Assembly: GCF_002355215.1 (NCBI RefSeq)
Contig: NZ_AP014612.1
Location: 868,001 to 932,000, forward strand
DNA length: 64,000 bases
Direction of reading: 5' to 3'
Source of the DNA: Streptococcus troglodytae
GTDB lineage: Bacteria > Bacillota > Bacilli > Lactobacillales > Streptococcaceae
The position numbers and the translations under genes were made by a program. Below the pieces are notes generated by a model. The model had not been told where the DNA came from. It made no database searches and saw only the letters and a list, made by a program, of their open reading frames with translations. Positions 17,154-26,846 of the stretch are shown piece after piece. The number at the start of each line of letters is the position of its first letter. Position 1 is the stretch's first letter.

Positions 17154-18926
17154 ATGAAGAAAAAATCAACAATGGCATGGATTTCTGAGTTCATTGCCCC
17201 CTATAGATTTTATTACATAGCAAGTGTGCTTTTGGCCTTTGCTTCGGTTATTTTTGGTTTTCTGCCTTATTTTTATATTGGACAGATTATTCGTAATTTG
17301 CTCAATGGGCTTAAAGATGAGCAAGTTTATTTACAGGCATGTCTGTGGATGGCAGTCTTTTGGCTAGTTTATGCCATCTGCCATGCCTTGTCAACCGCCC
17401 TTTCTCACAAGGCTACTTTTGTTGTCCTAGCAGATATTCGTTTTCGTTTAACAGAGAAATTAGCTAAGATTCCTTTAGGCTCTGTTCTTGGACAATCATC
17501 TGGATCCTACAAAAATATTATCGTTGAGCGGGTTGATGCTGCTGAAACAACTTTAGCTCACATTATTCCGGAATTTACAGCAGCTTTAATTGGTCCCTTA
17601 ATTGCCCTTTTCTATATGATGAAGTTGGATTGGCGGTTGACCCTTTTGTCTCTTTTAACGCTGCCAATTGGCATTTTATTTTATGCTAATATGCTGCGCA
17701 AAAGTAAAGGTGATTACGAAAATACAGTGGTCAAGACCAAGGCTTTGAACGATACAGCCGTTGAATATATCAATGGTATTGAAGTGATCAAGGTATTTGG
17801 GAAGGAAAAATTCTCCTATCAAAAATTTGTCACAGCAGCTAAGGAAGGAGCTGATTGTTTTATTGAATGGATGCGTAAGTGTCAATTTGATATGGCGGCA
17901 GTCACTGTTATTATGCCCTCTGTCTTTATGATTCTTTTGCCTGTTGGCACTTACTTTGTTTACAGTGGTAGTTTATCCCAAGACAATTTCATTTTACTGT
18001 TGATTTTATCAATGGGGCTTTTAACTCCTTTAATAACGCTGGGGAGTTATATGGATGATATCAGAAAAGTCCATACCATTTTTGGTGAAATTACCGAAAT
18101 TTTAGAACGTCCGGATTTAAAGCGTCCACAAGAATTGTCTCAGGAGTTACATGAAAGAGATATTATTTTGAAAAACGTTTCTTTCGCCTATGAAAAAGGC
18201 AAAGAGGTTCTACACGATATTTCTTTGACCATCAAGTCAGGAACCGTTAATGCTTTGGTCGGCCCTTCAGGATCTGGTAAGTCTACTCTGGCCAAATTAA
18301 TGGCTTCTTTCTGGGATGTTAAATCAGGCAGCATTTCCTTTGGTGGGCTGGATATCAGAAAAATTCCGTTAGAAGATTACAGTCAATGGATTGCCTATGT
18401 TTCTCAAGATAATTTTCTTTTTAATGACAGTATTTTGGAGAATATTCGCTTGGGAAAACCCTCTGCAAGTGATGAAGAAGTTTACCAAGTTGCTAAAGAT
18501 TGCGGTTGTTATGATTTTATTATGGATCTGGAAAATGGTTTTGCAACGCAGGTTGGTAGTTCTGGTGGCAGTCTATCTGGCGGTGAACGCCAAAGAATAG
18601 CTATTGCCAGAGCTATGCTAAAGGATGCCCCTGTTGTTATTTTGGATGAAGCGACTGCTTATACAGATCCCGAAAATGAAGCGCTGGTGCAATCAAGCAT
18701 CGTACAGTTGGTTAAAGATAAGACCTTGATTGTGATTGCCCATCGCCTCTCAACCATTGCCGATGCGGATCAGATTGTTTTGGTAAATGAAGGGCATCTA
18801 GAGGCAACAGGTACACAAGAAGAATTATTAAGTTCAAGTGACCTCTATCAAAAGATGTGGCAAGCGCATTTATCAGTCAGAGATACAGACCAAGATGAAA
18901 AGATAGGAGGTCTGGCTCATGCTTAG
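17154..18926 (+). CDS. ABC exporter half-transporter, subunit 1 (siderophore/drug-type)
   Basis: A 590-residue fused transmembrane-ATPase half-transporter: six TM helices in residues about 15-300 and an ABC domain from about 330. Motifs: Walker [10 protein letters not shown], signature LSGGERQRIAIARA, Walker B VVILDEATAYTDPENE, H-loop IAHRLS. The ATAYTDPENE wording recalls the YbtP/IrtA group of metal-siderophore transporters, but multidrug exporters also fit. Its stop overlaps the start of the second subunit by 8 bases, indicating translational coupling and a heterodimer. Confidence 0.9.
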   Translation: MKKKSTMAWISEFIAPYRFYYIASVLLAFASVIFGFLPYFYIGQIIRNLLNGLKDEQVYLQACLWMAVFWLVYAICHALSTALSHKATFVVLADIRFRLTEKLAKIPLGSVLGQSSGSYKNIIVERVDAAETTLAHIIPEFTAALIGPLIALFYMMKLDWRLTLLSLLTLPIGILFYANMLRKSKGDYENTVVKTKALNDTAVEYINGIEVIKVFGKEKFSYQKFVTAAKEGADCFIEWMRKCQFDMAAVTVIMPSVFMILLPVGTYFVYSGSLSQDNFILLLILSMGLLTPLITLGSYMDDIRKVHTIFGEITEILERPDLKRPQELSQELHERDIILKNVSFAYEKGKEVLHDISLTIKSGTVNALVGPSGSGKSTLAKLMASFWDVKSGSISFGGLDIRKIPLEDYSQWIAYVSQDNFLFNDSILENIRLGKPSASDEEVYQVAKDCGCYDFIMDLENGFATQVGSSGGSLSGGERQRIAIARAMLKDAPVVILDEATAYTDPENEALVQSSIVQLVKDKTLIVIAHRLSTIADADQIVLVNEGHLEATGTQEELLSSSDLYQKMWQAHLSVRDTDQDEKIGGLAHA

Positions 18927-20664
18927 TATTTTAAAACGTTTTTTTGATTTTTGTACAGAAGAAGATCGTAAAAAATTCTATACTTCCCTTGTTTTAGGAC
19001 TGCTAAAAGCGATGATAGGAGCCATGCGGATACCAGCCATAGCCCTTGTTTTGAATGCTTTGATTATCAATAAACTGTCAATGACGGTTATTTGGCAGGC
19101 AACAGGTATTTTGCTGCTGTCTCTTGTGCTCAATATCTTTGTCACCTTAAAGATAACCATGCTGCAAACTGAAGCTGGCTATCATACCTGTGCGCAAAAG
19201 CGCATTGAGATTGCTGAGCACATTCGTTATCTGCCTATGGGTTATTTCAATCAAAATAGTTTGGGAAAAATTACCAGCATTACAACCAATACTTTGGAAA
19301 GTTTATCTAATATTGCCACACGAGTGGTGATGGTAACGACACAAGGATTCTTGACAACTGCCGTTATTACACTTTTTGTTTTGCTTTATGATTGGCGGAT
19401 TGGCTTGATTTTAATTGCAGGCTTGGCAGTCTTTCTCCTGCCTAATGGCTTAATGCGCAAGCAGGCTAGTGCTGTAACTCCTATTAAGCAAAAAGCCGAT
19501 ACTGACTTAGTGGATGTTGTTTTAGAATATGTTCAAGGTATCGCCGAGGTAAAAAGTTTCAACATTACCAAACAATCGTCTAAAAAGTTGTCAGCAACCA
19601 TTTTTGCCAAAAGAGATGCAGATATAAAAATGACCCTAGTCACTGTTCCTTGGATTGCTGTTCAAAACATCATTACCAAATTAACAGGAGTTGCCATGTG
19701 CGGGGCAGCTATTTGGTTTTATTTACAAGGCAGCATGGACTTGCTGATCTGTATAATGATGGTTATCAGTGCTTATATGGTTTATGAAAGTTTGGATGGT
19801 GTTAGCGGTTTTTCTTCCCTCTTAAGGGCTGTTGATTTGGCGGTGGAACTGGTCCAAGAAGTCTTCAATTTGCAACCAATGAACACCAAAGGACAAGATA
19901 TCCAACCACAAACCAGCACTCTGCAACTCGATCAGGTCACTTTTTCTTATGGAAAACGTCCAATCATCGAAAACCTTTCCCTGACTATTCCTGAAAAAAC
20001 ACGAACAGCCATTATCGGCCCTTCAGGTTCTGGTAAGACGACCCTTTGTCATCTGATGGCGCGTTTTTGGGACCTTGACAGCGGCAGTATTCGTTTGGAT
20101 GGACACCTACTGACAGACTATAGTTATGATAGTTTGATTCGCAATTTCAGTTTTGTTTTCCAAAATGTCTATCTTTTTGAAGATACGATTGAAAATAATA
20201 TCAAATTCGGACGGCAAGAGGCCAGTCATGAAGACGTCGTTGCGATTGCCAAAAAAGCTAGATGTCATGATTTTATTATGAACTTGCCAAATGGCTATGA
20301 AACTGTTGTTGGTGAAGCAGGAGCCAGTCTGTCTGGAGGTGAAAAACAGAGAATTTCCATTGCGCGTGCCATGATGAAAGATGCACCAATCATTATTCTT
20401 GATGAAGCTACGGCCAATATAGATCCTGAAAATGAAGCAGAACTCATGACAGCTATTGATGAATTGACTCAAGGTAAAACCATTATCATGATTGCCCACC
20501 GTCTGAAAACTGTTGAAAATGCAGATCAAATTGTTGTCCTTGACAAAGGGCAGATTGTCCAACAAGGCAAGCATGATGAATTGGCCCAACAAGCAGGCCT
20601 CTATCGTGACTTTATCACAACAAAAAAAGAAGCTCTTTCATGGAAACTAGCAACGGAAAGTTAG
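18919..20664 (+). CDS. ABC exporter half-transporter, subunit 2
   Basis: A 581-residue half-transporter and the predicted partner of the preceding gene. The TM domain spans residues about 15-300. The ABC domain has Walker A GPSGSGKTT, signature LSGGEKQRISIARA, Walker B IIILDEATANIDPENE and H-loop IAHRLKT. Both halves keep catalytic Glu and His, so there is no obvious degenerate ATP site. The pair resembles YbtPQ/IrtAB-like transporters; the direction of transport cannot be proven from the sequence. A terminator follows. Confidence 0.9.
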   Translation: MLSILKRFFDFCTEEDRKKFYTSLVLGLLKAMIGAMRIPAIALVLNALIINKLSMTVIWQATGILLLSLVLNIFVTLKITMLQTEAGYHTCAQKRIEIAEHIRYLPMGYFNQNSLGKITSITTNTLESLSNIATRVVMVTTQGFLTTAVITLFVLLYDWRIGLILIAGLAVFLLPNGLMRKQASAVTPIKQKADTDLVDVVLEYVQGIAEVKSFNITKQSSKKLSATIFAKRDADIKMTLVTVPWIAVQNIITKLTGVAMCGAAIWFYLQGSMDLLICIMMVISAYMVYESLDGVSGFSSLLRAVDLAVELVQEVFNLQPMNTKGQDIQPQTSTLQLDQVTFSYGKRPIIENLSLTIPEKTRTAIIGPSGSGKTTLCHLMARFWDLDSGSIRLDGHLLTDYSYDSLIRNFSFVFQNVYLFEDTIENNIKFGRQEASHEDVVAIAKKARCHDFIMNLPNGYETVVGEAGASLSGGEKQRISIARAMMKDAPIIILDEATANIDPENEAELMTAIDELTQGKTIIMIAHRLKTVENADQIVVLDKGQIVQQGKHDELAQQAGLYRDFITTKKEALSWKLATES

Positions 20665-20696
20665 CTGCCAAAAGAGTGACTAGATAGTGAAACAAA

Positions 20697-20738
20697 AAGG
20701 AGAGAACCATGAAAAACATGCTTCTCTCCTTCTTTTTA
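20697..20738 (+). terminator. Terminator of the TetR/ABC exporter operon
   Basis: AAGGAGAGAA / TTCTCTCCTT, a 10-bp stem with a 15-base loop, then CTTTTT. Confidence 0.9.
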
Positions 20739-20860
20739 TGAGCAAGCAAATGCAAAACGTTTTTAAATGTCAACTGACATTAAGGCGGAATTTTTGAATA
20801 ACGGTCAAAAATAAATTTACATTAGATTAATTTTTTATGATGGATAACATTAATAGCATC

Positions 20861-20904
20861 AAAGCACCAACCCCAGTGCTTTTTTGCCTTGATTGGGGTA
20901 TAAT
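20861..20904 (+). promoter_or_regulatory. Hairpin plus -10 box before the Abi-like gene
   Basis: AAAGCAC / GTGCTTT with a T run (20861-20885) looks like a terminator. It is directly followed by TATAAT at 20899-20904, about 39 bases before the gene. Upstream insulation followed by a promoter is a plausible reading. Confidence 0.45.
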
Positions 20905-20942
20905 AGGAGTGTTTGAAACTATTATGATATAGGGAGTATATA

Positions 20943-21734
20943 ATGGAATACAAAATTTCCCCAGTTTACAGAATGAAATTATTAGAAAAAGTAGAAAAAG
21001 AAATTTGGAATCGGTATAAAAGTTATAAAGATGTTGAGCAGTATATGAAACTTAATCAGATATACGATGGGTTTGGGCAAGTTGATTTTGATATTTCTTA
21101 TTTCAGTGAAGGGAAGAATAAGGAGAAAATTAACCTAATTGAAACATTAAGGGTGATTGCTCAAGATATACCAGATAAATTATTAAAAATGGCCATTGAC
21201 TTAGGGATTGAAACACCGGACTACATTCCATCTATTCCTACTTTTCGAAATGAACTGAAAGCAGACTATAAAAATGCTTCGACAAGTTTTGAAAAAGCAT
21301 TCCAAAATATAGAGGAAGACCCTGCTGAATCGGTAGGATATGCAAACTCGGTTCTTGAGAGCATTATCAAGGAAATTTTAAAAGATCAGAGATTTGATAT
21401 TGATGCGACAAAATTAACAAATGGTAAATTAGTAAAAGCAATTTTAAAGGAATTTGGATTAAATCCTAATAGTCCTCAAATGCCTGATGAAATAAAGAGT
21501 ATTGGAAGTTCTCTTACGACTGTTTCAAAAGCTATTGAGGATTTGCGGAGTGATAAGACATCATTTCATGGTCATGATTCGGAGAAGTATCTTATTGATG
21601 AACCTTTATATGCTTATTTTATTGTCAATGCCTGTGCAACTGTTGGGTTATTTTTGATAAATTTTTACGAAAAGAAATTTCCAAAGGAAGTAGAGCTTGT
21701 TAACAATGATGAATGGGATGATTTGCCGTTTTAA
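20943..21734 (+). CDS. Abortive-infection family protein (Abi_C-like)
   Basis: A 263-residue protein. The C-terminal half (about residues 110-245) has the pattern I associate with the abortive infection C-terminal domain (Abi_C): a helix with NSVLESIIKEIL, LTNGKLVKAILKEF, then FHGHDSEKY near residue 203 and a final helix. The N-terminal half is unrecognised. It opens an AT-rich accessory island and precedes a GmrSD-like restriction gene, so a phage-defence role is likely but inferred. It has its own -10 box. The family call is moderate. Confidence 0.65.
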   Translation: MEYKISPVYRMKLLEKVEKEIWNRYKSYKDVEQYMKLNQIYDGFGQVDFDISYFSEGKNKEKINLIETLRVIAQDIPDKLLKMAIDLGIETPDYIPSIPTFRNELKADYKNASTSFEKAFQNIEEDPAESVGYANSVLESIIKEILKDQRFDIDATKLTNGKLVKAILKEFGLNPNSPQMPDEIKSIGSSLTTVSKAIEDLRSDKTSFHGHDSEKYLIDEPLYAYFIVNACATVGLFLINFYEKKFPKEVELVNNDEWDDLPF

Positions 21735-21846
21735 CAAATATCATTAAATAATTATTTATCTAGTTCTCAATGAAGAAAGTGTATAATTTAGTATTTTATA
21801 CTCAAGCAAATTAATAATAACAGTATAGAAACGAGAGGAAAAATTA

Positions 21847-23705
21847 ATGACTTTTACAACAGAAACTCGAACAATAAGTGATATTTTCCAAAGATCAGTT
21901 GAATACAGTATTCCTAGATATCAAAGAAACTACGTATGGAAGGAAATAAATTGGAAAGAATTACTAGTAGATATCAGATTTACAATGGATAATGGAAGTG
22001 ATATTTCTTGGTCACATTTTTTAGGAACTATAGTTCTTAACAAAATCGATAGTGAGAAAGGGATTGATAGATATGAAATAATTGATGGTCAACAGAGACT
22101 AACTACAATTTATATCTTAATAATAGCAATTTATAATAGATTAAATCTGATTAATGATGAAGTATCCAAAAATAGAGGGAAATATATTTTCGATTCATTT
22201 ATATCAAGTTTGAATAATGAATCAACGAGGATTCCCGTGATAAAAAATGAGGATTTTGATAAGGATATCAAGGAAATAATCGATTCTGCTCGACCCAAAA
22301 ATAATATAAGGATTCCCAAAACAATAACTATTATAAATTATATACCTATTTCGTAAATAGCTTTAAGGAGAAAGATTATTCAGAGATTTCTAGATTTCTA
22401 GATAAATTATTAAGTGCTAATGTCGTTGAAATTATCTCTGGGCAAGAAGAAGAAATTTACAATATATTTGAAGTACTAAATGCAAGAGGACAAAAATTAA
22501 AACAAATTGAATTGTTAAAAAATCATATTATGAAATATATACAGCCAAGAAATGAAGATTTTATTGATAAGGCTAAAGTGCAATGGAAAACTGTAGAAGA
22601 TAATGCTAATAAGTTGAATAATCCAGATATTCTTATCAACCATTTTGCTAAATGCTATATTAGAAAACAAGCTGATAAATCTGATCTAGTTTATCGGCTT
22701 ATAAAAGAAGAAGTTGCGATTAGAGAATTATCTCTATTTTTAAATAAATTATCGGAATATTCAAAAGTATATATAAAGATTTCTGATAAAAATTCCACAG
22801 ATCGTACTATTAAATATTTTAATATTAAAAGGAACCAACAGGTTAGACCACTATTAAGTGCAATATATTTACTTGAAAATAGGAATATTATTAACAGTGA
22901 AATAAGAGAACAGTCAACAATTATGATAAGAAACTATTTTTTTGCATTTAATACATATAGGTTATCAAGTAATAGAATGGAAAAAACAATCAATAAATTA
23001 TCATATGATATTTATCATTCTAAATACGAAGCCGAGTTTAAAATGTATCTTACTGATTTTTTCTGTTCTGCAAAAGATATCTTACCTGATGGAGATATTA
23101 AGAATGCTTTCTTTGAAAATAAGACATTTCGTTTCTCAAACAAGGATGAAACTCTTTCTAAAAATAGGAATATCATAAGATATATTTTAAGCGAACTTTA
23201 TAGTTTAGAACAGTTTGACACGAATATTCCAACTCATTCTATAACAATTGAACATTTATTAGGTGATGATGGATATACAGACAATTCGTTATTGCAAAAT
23301 TTAACTTTAACAACTGCCGAAATAAATTCAGATGATCTTGGAAACAAAGATTTATCAACAAAATTGGAAATACTGGCAGATAAGTCAACTATTCGTTCTA
23401 ATCAGAAATTAAAAGATTATCTTAACGAAAATGGGGATTTTGATTTTGAATCAAGAAAAAATGATATTTTAAATCAACTTTTTCAAAGGGTGTTTGTATT
23501 CAATCCATATTTATTCCATATAAATGAATATGATACTAAGGAATTTTTTGAAATCTACAAACTTTTAGAGGAAAAAGATCAGCAAGAGTTACTTGATTTG
23601 CTTAGGAAGAATGGTAAGAATTTTGAAAATGTGCTACAGAATGATCCTGATTTAAAAGATGAGCTAGCTATTTATGAAGAACTAAGAGAAAATAAGAAAA
23701 TTTAA
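21847..23705 (+). pseudogene. DUF262/DUF1524 GmrSD-like restriction protein, frame broken as read
   Basis: One T missing near 22331 splits the gene. Restoring it gives a 619-residue protein. The N-terminal DUF262 (GmrS) domain shows IPRYQRNYVW near residue 23, GTIVL and DGQQRLTT near 80, and after the repair FEVLNARGQKL. The C-terminal DUF1524 (GmrD, HNH-like nuclease) region shows ITIEHLL near 465 and LQNLTLTT...IN. GmrSD enzymes are nucleotide-dependent type IV restriction systems that attack modified phage DNA. All key motifs are present, so a working enzyme is likely if the indel is an artefact. It lies between an Abi-like gene and an unknown gene. Confidence 0.82.
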
Positions 23706-23804
23706 AGGGAATATTATCATATTTAACGATTAAATATCTCGAAATAGTTAAGATTTGATAGATCAAATTATTTTCAAAAGAGTAATAAAGCAAGGAAGAA
23801 CAAT

Positions 23805-24606
23805 ATGAGTATCAATAAACCAAAAAGTTTTGAGGATTTTTTCTATTCTAAAAATAATACTATCAAAAATGTGGAAGAAGTAAGTGATTATGCGGATAAA
23901 CACAACAATTCTATTGAGCCATATGATAATTACATGTTTTGTCCAGAGTGCCATGTAGCAAAGCTATCTTTTGTGCATAAAACTTTGCAAAAAAGGGCAT
24001 TTTTAAGAAAAATTCCATCAACTGATCATGGGAGGAAATGCTCTTACAGATATGATTATGCTTCTAAGAAGACAACGATAGAATATTTTACCCAATTACA
24101 GAATTATCAAGTGAAAGATAAGATTGATTCAATGATGAGATTGTTATTTAAAAGTCATAATTCAGAAGATGAACTCAGTAATTTTACGGGAAAACGATCT
24201 ACTGATTTTGAAGACAATCCGATGACTATAACCAATGTGTCAAAAGATAATAAAGTTTTAAAAAGTCTGAGAAGAAAAAGATTTTCTGTTTGGTTTGACA
24301 AGGCAGACATTAATAATTTATATGTTTTTTATGGTAAAGTAAAATTAAAAGTTATTAAAAAAGAAAAGAAATAAGTTTGGGAAAGAATATATATTTTATA
24401 ATTTAAATATATATACCCAAAATAAAAAAGGGGATTGGAACTATAAGACCTCAATCTACCGTGGTGGTTGGGAAGATCGTAATATTCAAGAAGATAAAGT
24501 GTATAAGGTAGTTGCTATAGGGAAGTTAAATTTTGATTATGGTAAGTTTCCTCAAATTGAATTGGTCAATAAAAATAAAGATGCCTTCCTCTATAAAGAA
24601 ATCTAA
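23805..24606 (+). pseudogene. Unrecognised zinc-ribbon protein in the defence island, frame broken as read
   Basis: I do not recognise this family. As read the frame stops at 24374. One extra base in the A-rich stretch 24357-24373 accounts for the break, and the +1 frame then continues with clear coding sense (GGWEDRNIQEDKVYKVVAIGKLNF) to a stop at 24604-24606, giving 266 residues. A likely metal site is formed by CPEC near residue 46 with a later His and Cys (HGRKC near 78). The C-terminus looks beta-rich. An AAGGAAG ribosome binding site precedes the start. It follows the GmrSD-like gene by 100 bases and may be an accessory defence gene. Confidence 0.7.
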
Positions 24607-24707
24607 AATTATTAGTCTGATTAGTTATAATAACATCTAAGCATCGCTTTGTTCTTCTACCAAATAACATGGGTCTATTGTAATGTGTTTCTTTATAGGT
24701 AATCGGT

Positions 24708-24990
24708 AACCAAAGCAACAATTCAAATTCTTTTATCGAATTTATATTGGAAGCTATTTTAGAGACCTTGCCAGGAGTATTCGCTCAAGGAAGTGAGCGA
24801 TAAAGAAGAAAAAGTCTTTAAACAGGTTCAGGCATATCTTAACTAGTCACGATTTTATAAGGGGTAAAGATTTGCAAGAGCTGACAAGATTGAGTCTTGT
24901 AAGTGCTAGACGTTGCTTGGTAGGGTTTACTTAGTTAGGTTTATTGGATTCTAAAATCAGTAAGGATAGAAGGTATCAATCAAAGGAGAA
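24708..24990 (+). pseudogene. Decayed C-terminal remnant of a Fic-family gene
   Basis: Three short reading segments in different frames, or separated by stops, resemble the end of a Fic/DOC-type protein in order. The first is NSFIEFILEAILETL (24708-24803), the second SDKEEKVFKQVQAYLN (to about 24848), and the third a winged-helix-like stretch LQELTRLSLVSARRCLV followed by a stop and LGLLDSKISKDRRY. The catalytic Fic motif is absent. The segments need several frame changes and stops, so this is true decay rather than a single read error. 24607-24707 holds nothing I can name. Confidence 0.5.
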
Positions 24991-24993
24991 ATT

Positions 24994-26247
24994 ATGAACG
25001 AAATCAAATGTCCGCACTGCGGAACAGTTTTTACTATTAATGAAACAGAGTATAGTCAGCTTTTGGCTCAGGTGCGAGGGGCAGAGTTTGAAAAGGAGAT
25101 CCATGAGCGTCTGCAGCGGGAAACGGCGCTTTTGGAGGAAAAATCCAAGAATGAATTGCAGGTTAATCTTAATGATAAGGACAAGGAGATTGCTGATTTA
25201 CGGGCGCAATTAGATAAGTTATCCGACAAGAATGCGCTGGAACTTGCTAATGCCTTATCTGAGAAAGACAAGGAAGTGCAGAGTCTGCAAAATCAAGTGG
25301 ATAAATTGCGTTTGGAGCATGAAAATCAGCTGCAAAAAACAGTCGCTCAGGTTGAAAAGGAACGCGATGAAGCCCAAAATCAATTGGTGGTGCAGGAAAA
25401 AGAATCTGAACTATCCTTAGCTGCGGTGCGCAGCGATTACGAAGTGCAGCTCAAGGCTGCCAATGAACAAGTTGAGTTCTACAAAAACTTTAAGGCACAG
25501 CAATCGACCAAGGCCATTGGTGAAAGTTTGGAAACATACGCTGAAAGTGAGTTTAACAAGGTCCGCTCTTACGCCTTTCCTAATGCTTATTTTGGCAAGG
25601 ATAATGAGGTGTCATCTGCTTCTGGTTCCAAGGGGGACTTTATCTTTCGTGAAGCTGATGAGAATGGGGTTGAGGTTCTTTCTATCATGTTTGAGATGAA
25701 AAACGAGGCTGATACGACCAAGACCAAGCATAAAAACAGTGACTTTTATAAGGAATTGGACAAAGATCGCAGAGAGAAAAAGTGTGAGTATGCCGTTCTT
25801 GTGACCATGTTGGAGGCTGATAATGATTACTTTAACACAGGCATTGTTGATGTCAGCCATGAGTATGAGAAAATGTACGTAGTGCGGCCGCAGTTCTTTA
25901 TTCAGTTGATTGGACTTTTGCGCAATGCGGCGCTCAATTCGCTTAAGTATAAGCAGGAGTTAGCTTTAGTCCGTGAACAAAACATTGACATTACGCATTT
26001 TGAAGATGATTTGGAAACCTTTAAGAATGCCTTTGCCAAGAACTACAATTCAGCTAGTAAAAATTTCCAAAAGGCCATTGATGAAATTGATAAGGCCATT
26101 AAGCGTATGGAAGCGGTTAAGTCCGCTTTGACTACCAGTGAAAATCAGCTGCGCCTAGCCAACAATAAACTGGACGATGTCTCTGTTAAAAAACTAACCC
26201 GCAAAAATCCAACCATGAAGGCTAAATTTGAAGCACTAAAGGAATAA
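24994..26247 (+). CDS. DUF2130 domain protein with zinc ribbon and coiled coil
   Basis: A 417-residue protein. It opens with a zinc-ribbon motif CPHCGTVF (residues 5-12). A long charged coiled coil runs from about residue 25 to 170, then comes the DUF2130 domain (about 170-330; note KGDFIFRE, MFEMKNEADTTKTKHKNSDFYKELDKDR and YAVLVTMLE). The domain resembles nuclease-like folds, and its E-x-K motif (MFEMKNE) would be consistent with that, but no activity is established to my knowledge. It is followed after 6 bases by a GNAT gene, likely co-transcribed. An AAAGGAG ribosome binding site supports the start. Confidence 0.85.
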   Translation: MNEIKCPHCGTVFTINETEYSQLLAQVRGAEFEKEIHERLQRETALLEEKSKNELQVNLNDKDKEIADLRAQLDKLSDKNALELANALSEKDKEVQSLQNQVDKLRLEHENQLQKTVAQVEKERDEAQNQLVVQEKESELSLAAVRSDYEVQLKAANEQVEFYKNFKAQQSTKAIGESLETYAESEFNKVRSYAFPNAYFGKDNEVSSASGSKGDFIFREADENGVEVLSIMFEMKNEADTTKTKHKNSDFYKELDKDRREKKCEYAVLVTMLEADNDYFNTGIVDVSHEYEKMYVVRPQFFIQLIGLLRNAALNSLKYKQELALVREQNIDITHFEDDLETFKNAFAKNYNSASKNFQKAIDEIDKAIKRMEAVKSALTTSENQLRLANNKLDDVSVKKLTRKNPTMKAKFEALKE

Positions 26248-26253
26248 GTTCTT

Positions 26254-26685
26254 ATGGAAATTAGAAATTATCAGGCTTCCGATATTGAAGAACTAGTACC
26301 TTTGTATGCTGATTTAGGTTATCCAACAACTGCTGAGGTTCTAAGAAAAAGACTGGGTATCTTGTTACATCAGCCTAGTTATCAGCTGCTAGTGGCAGTT
26401 CTTGACGGAAAACTAGTTGGTTTGATTGGCTTTTCAAAAATGTATTTTTTTGAGCGTGATGGCTTTTATTATCGTATTCTTGCCTTAGTTGTCGGTACAA
26501 ACTATCGCAATCAGGGTGTGGCCAGTTGCTTGATTGATGAAGTCAGGGAACAGGCTTGTCTTAAAGGCGCTTTCGCCTTGGTATTGAATAGCGGTATCAC
26601 AGCTGAACGTAGCGAGGCACACCAGTTTTACCAAAATTATGGCTTTAAAAAGGCAAGTTACGGTTTTGCTTTGGAGTTGCCTTAG
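26254..26685 (+). CDS. GNAT-family N-acetyltransferase
   Basis: A 143-residue GNAT acetyltransferase with the typical core. The acetyl-CoA loop reads VGTNYRNQGVASCLIDEV (near residue 87, Q/R-x-x-G-x-G/A form), and a C-terminal FYQNYGFKKAS motif closes the fold. The acceptor is unknown. The stop of the DUF2130 gene is 6 bases upstream. Confidence 0.88.
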   Translation: MEIRNYQASDIEELVPLYADLGYPTTAEVLRKRLGILLHQPSYQLLVAVLDGKLVGLIGFSKMYFFERDGFYYRILALVVGTNYRNQGVASCLIDEVREQACLKGAFALVLNSGITAERSEAHQFYQNYGFKKASYGFALELP

Positions 26686-26846
26686 TTAGGGTGGTATAGA
26701 AATTGCTGGTTAAGAGGCTGATTTATGAAATCTTGAAAAAGTGATAAGGGAGTAGCGACAGCAATAATAAAGTAAGTTTAAGAGAGTTTATAGTATTAGG
26801 TCAAGATAAGTTCTGTTCTCATCAGCTTTCAAACAAGGAGATTTCA

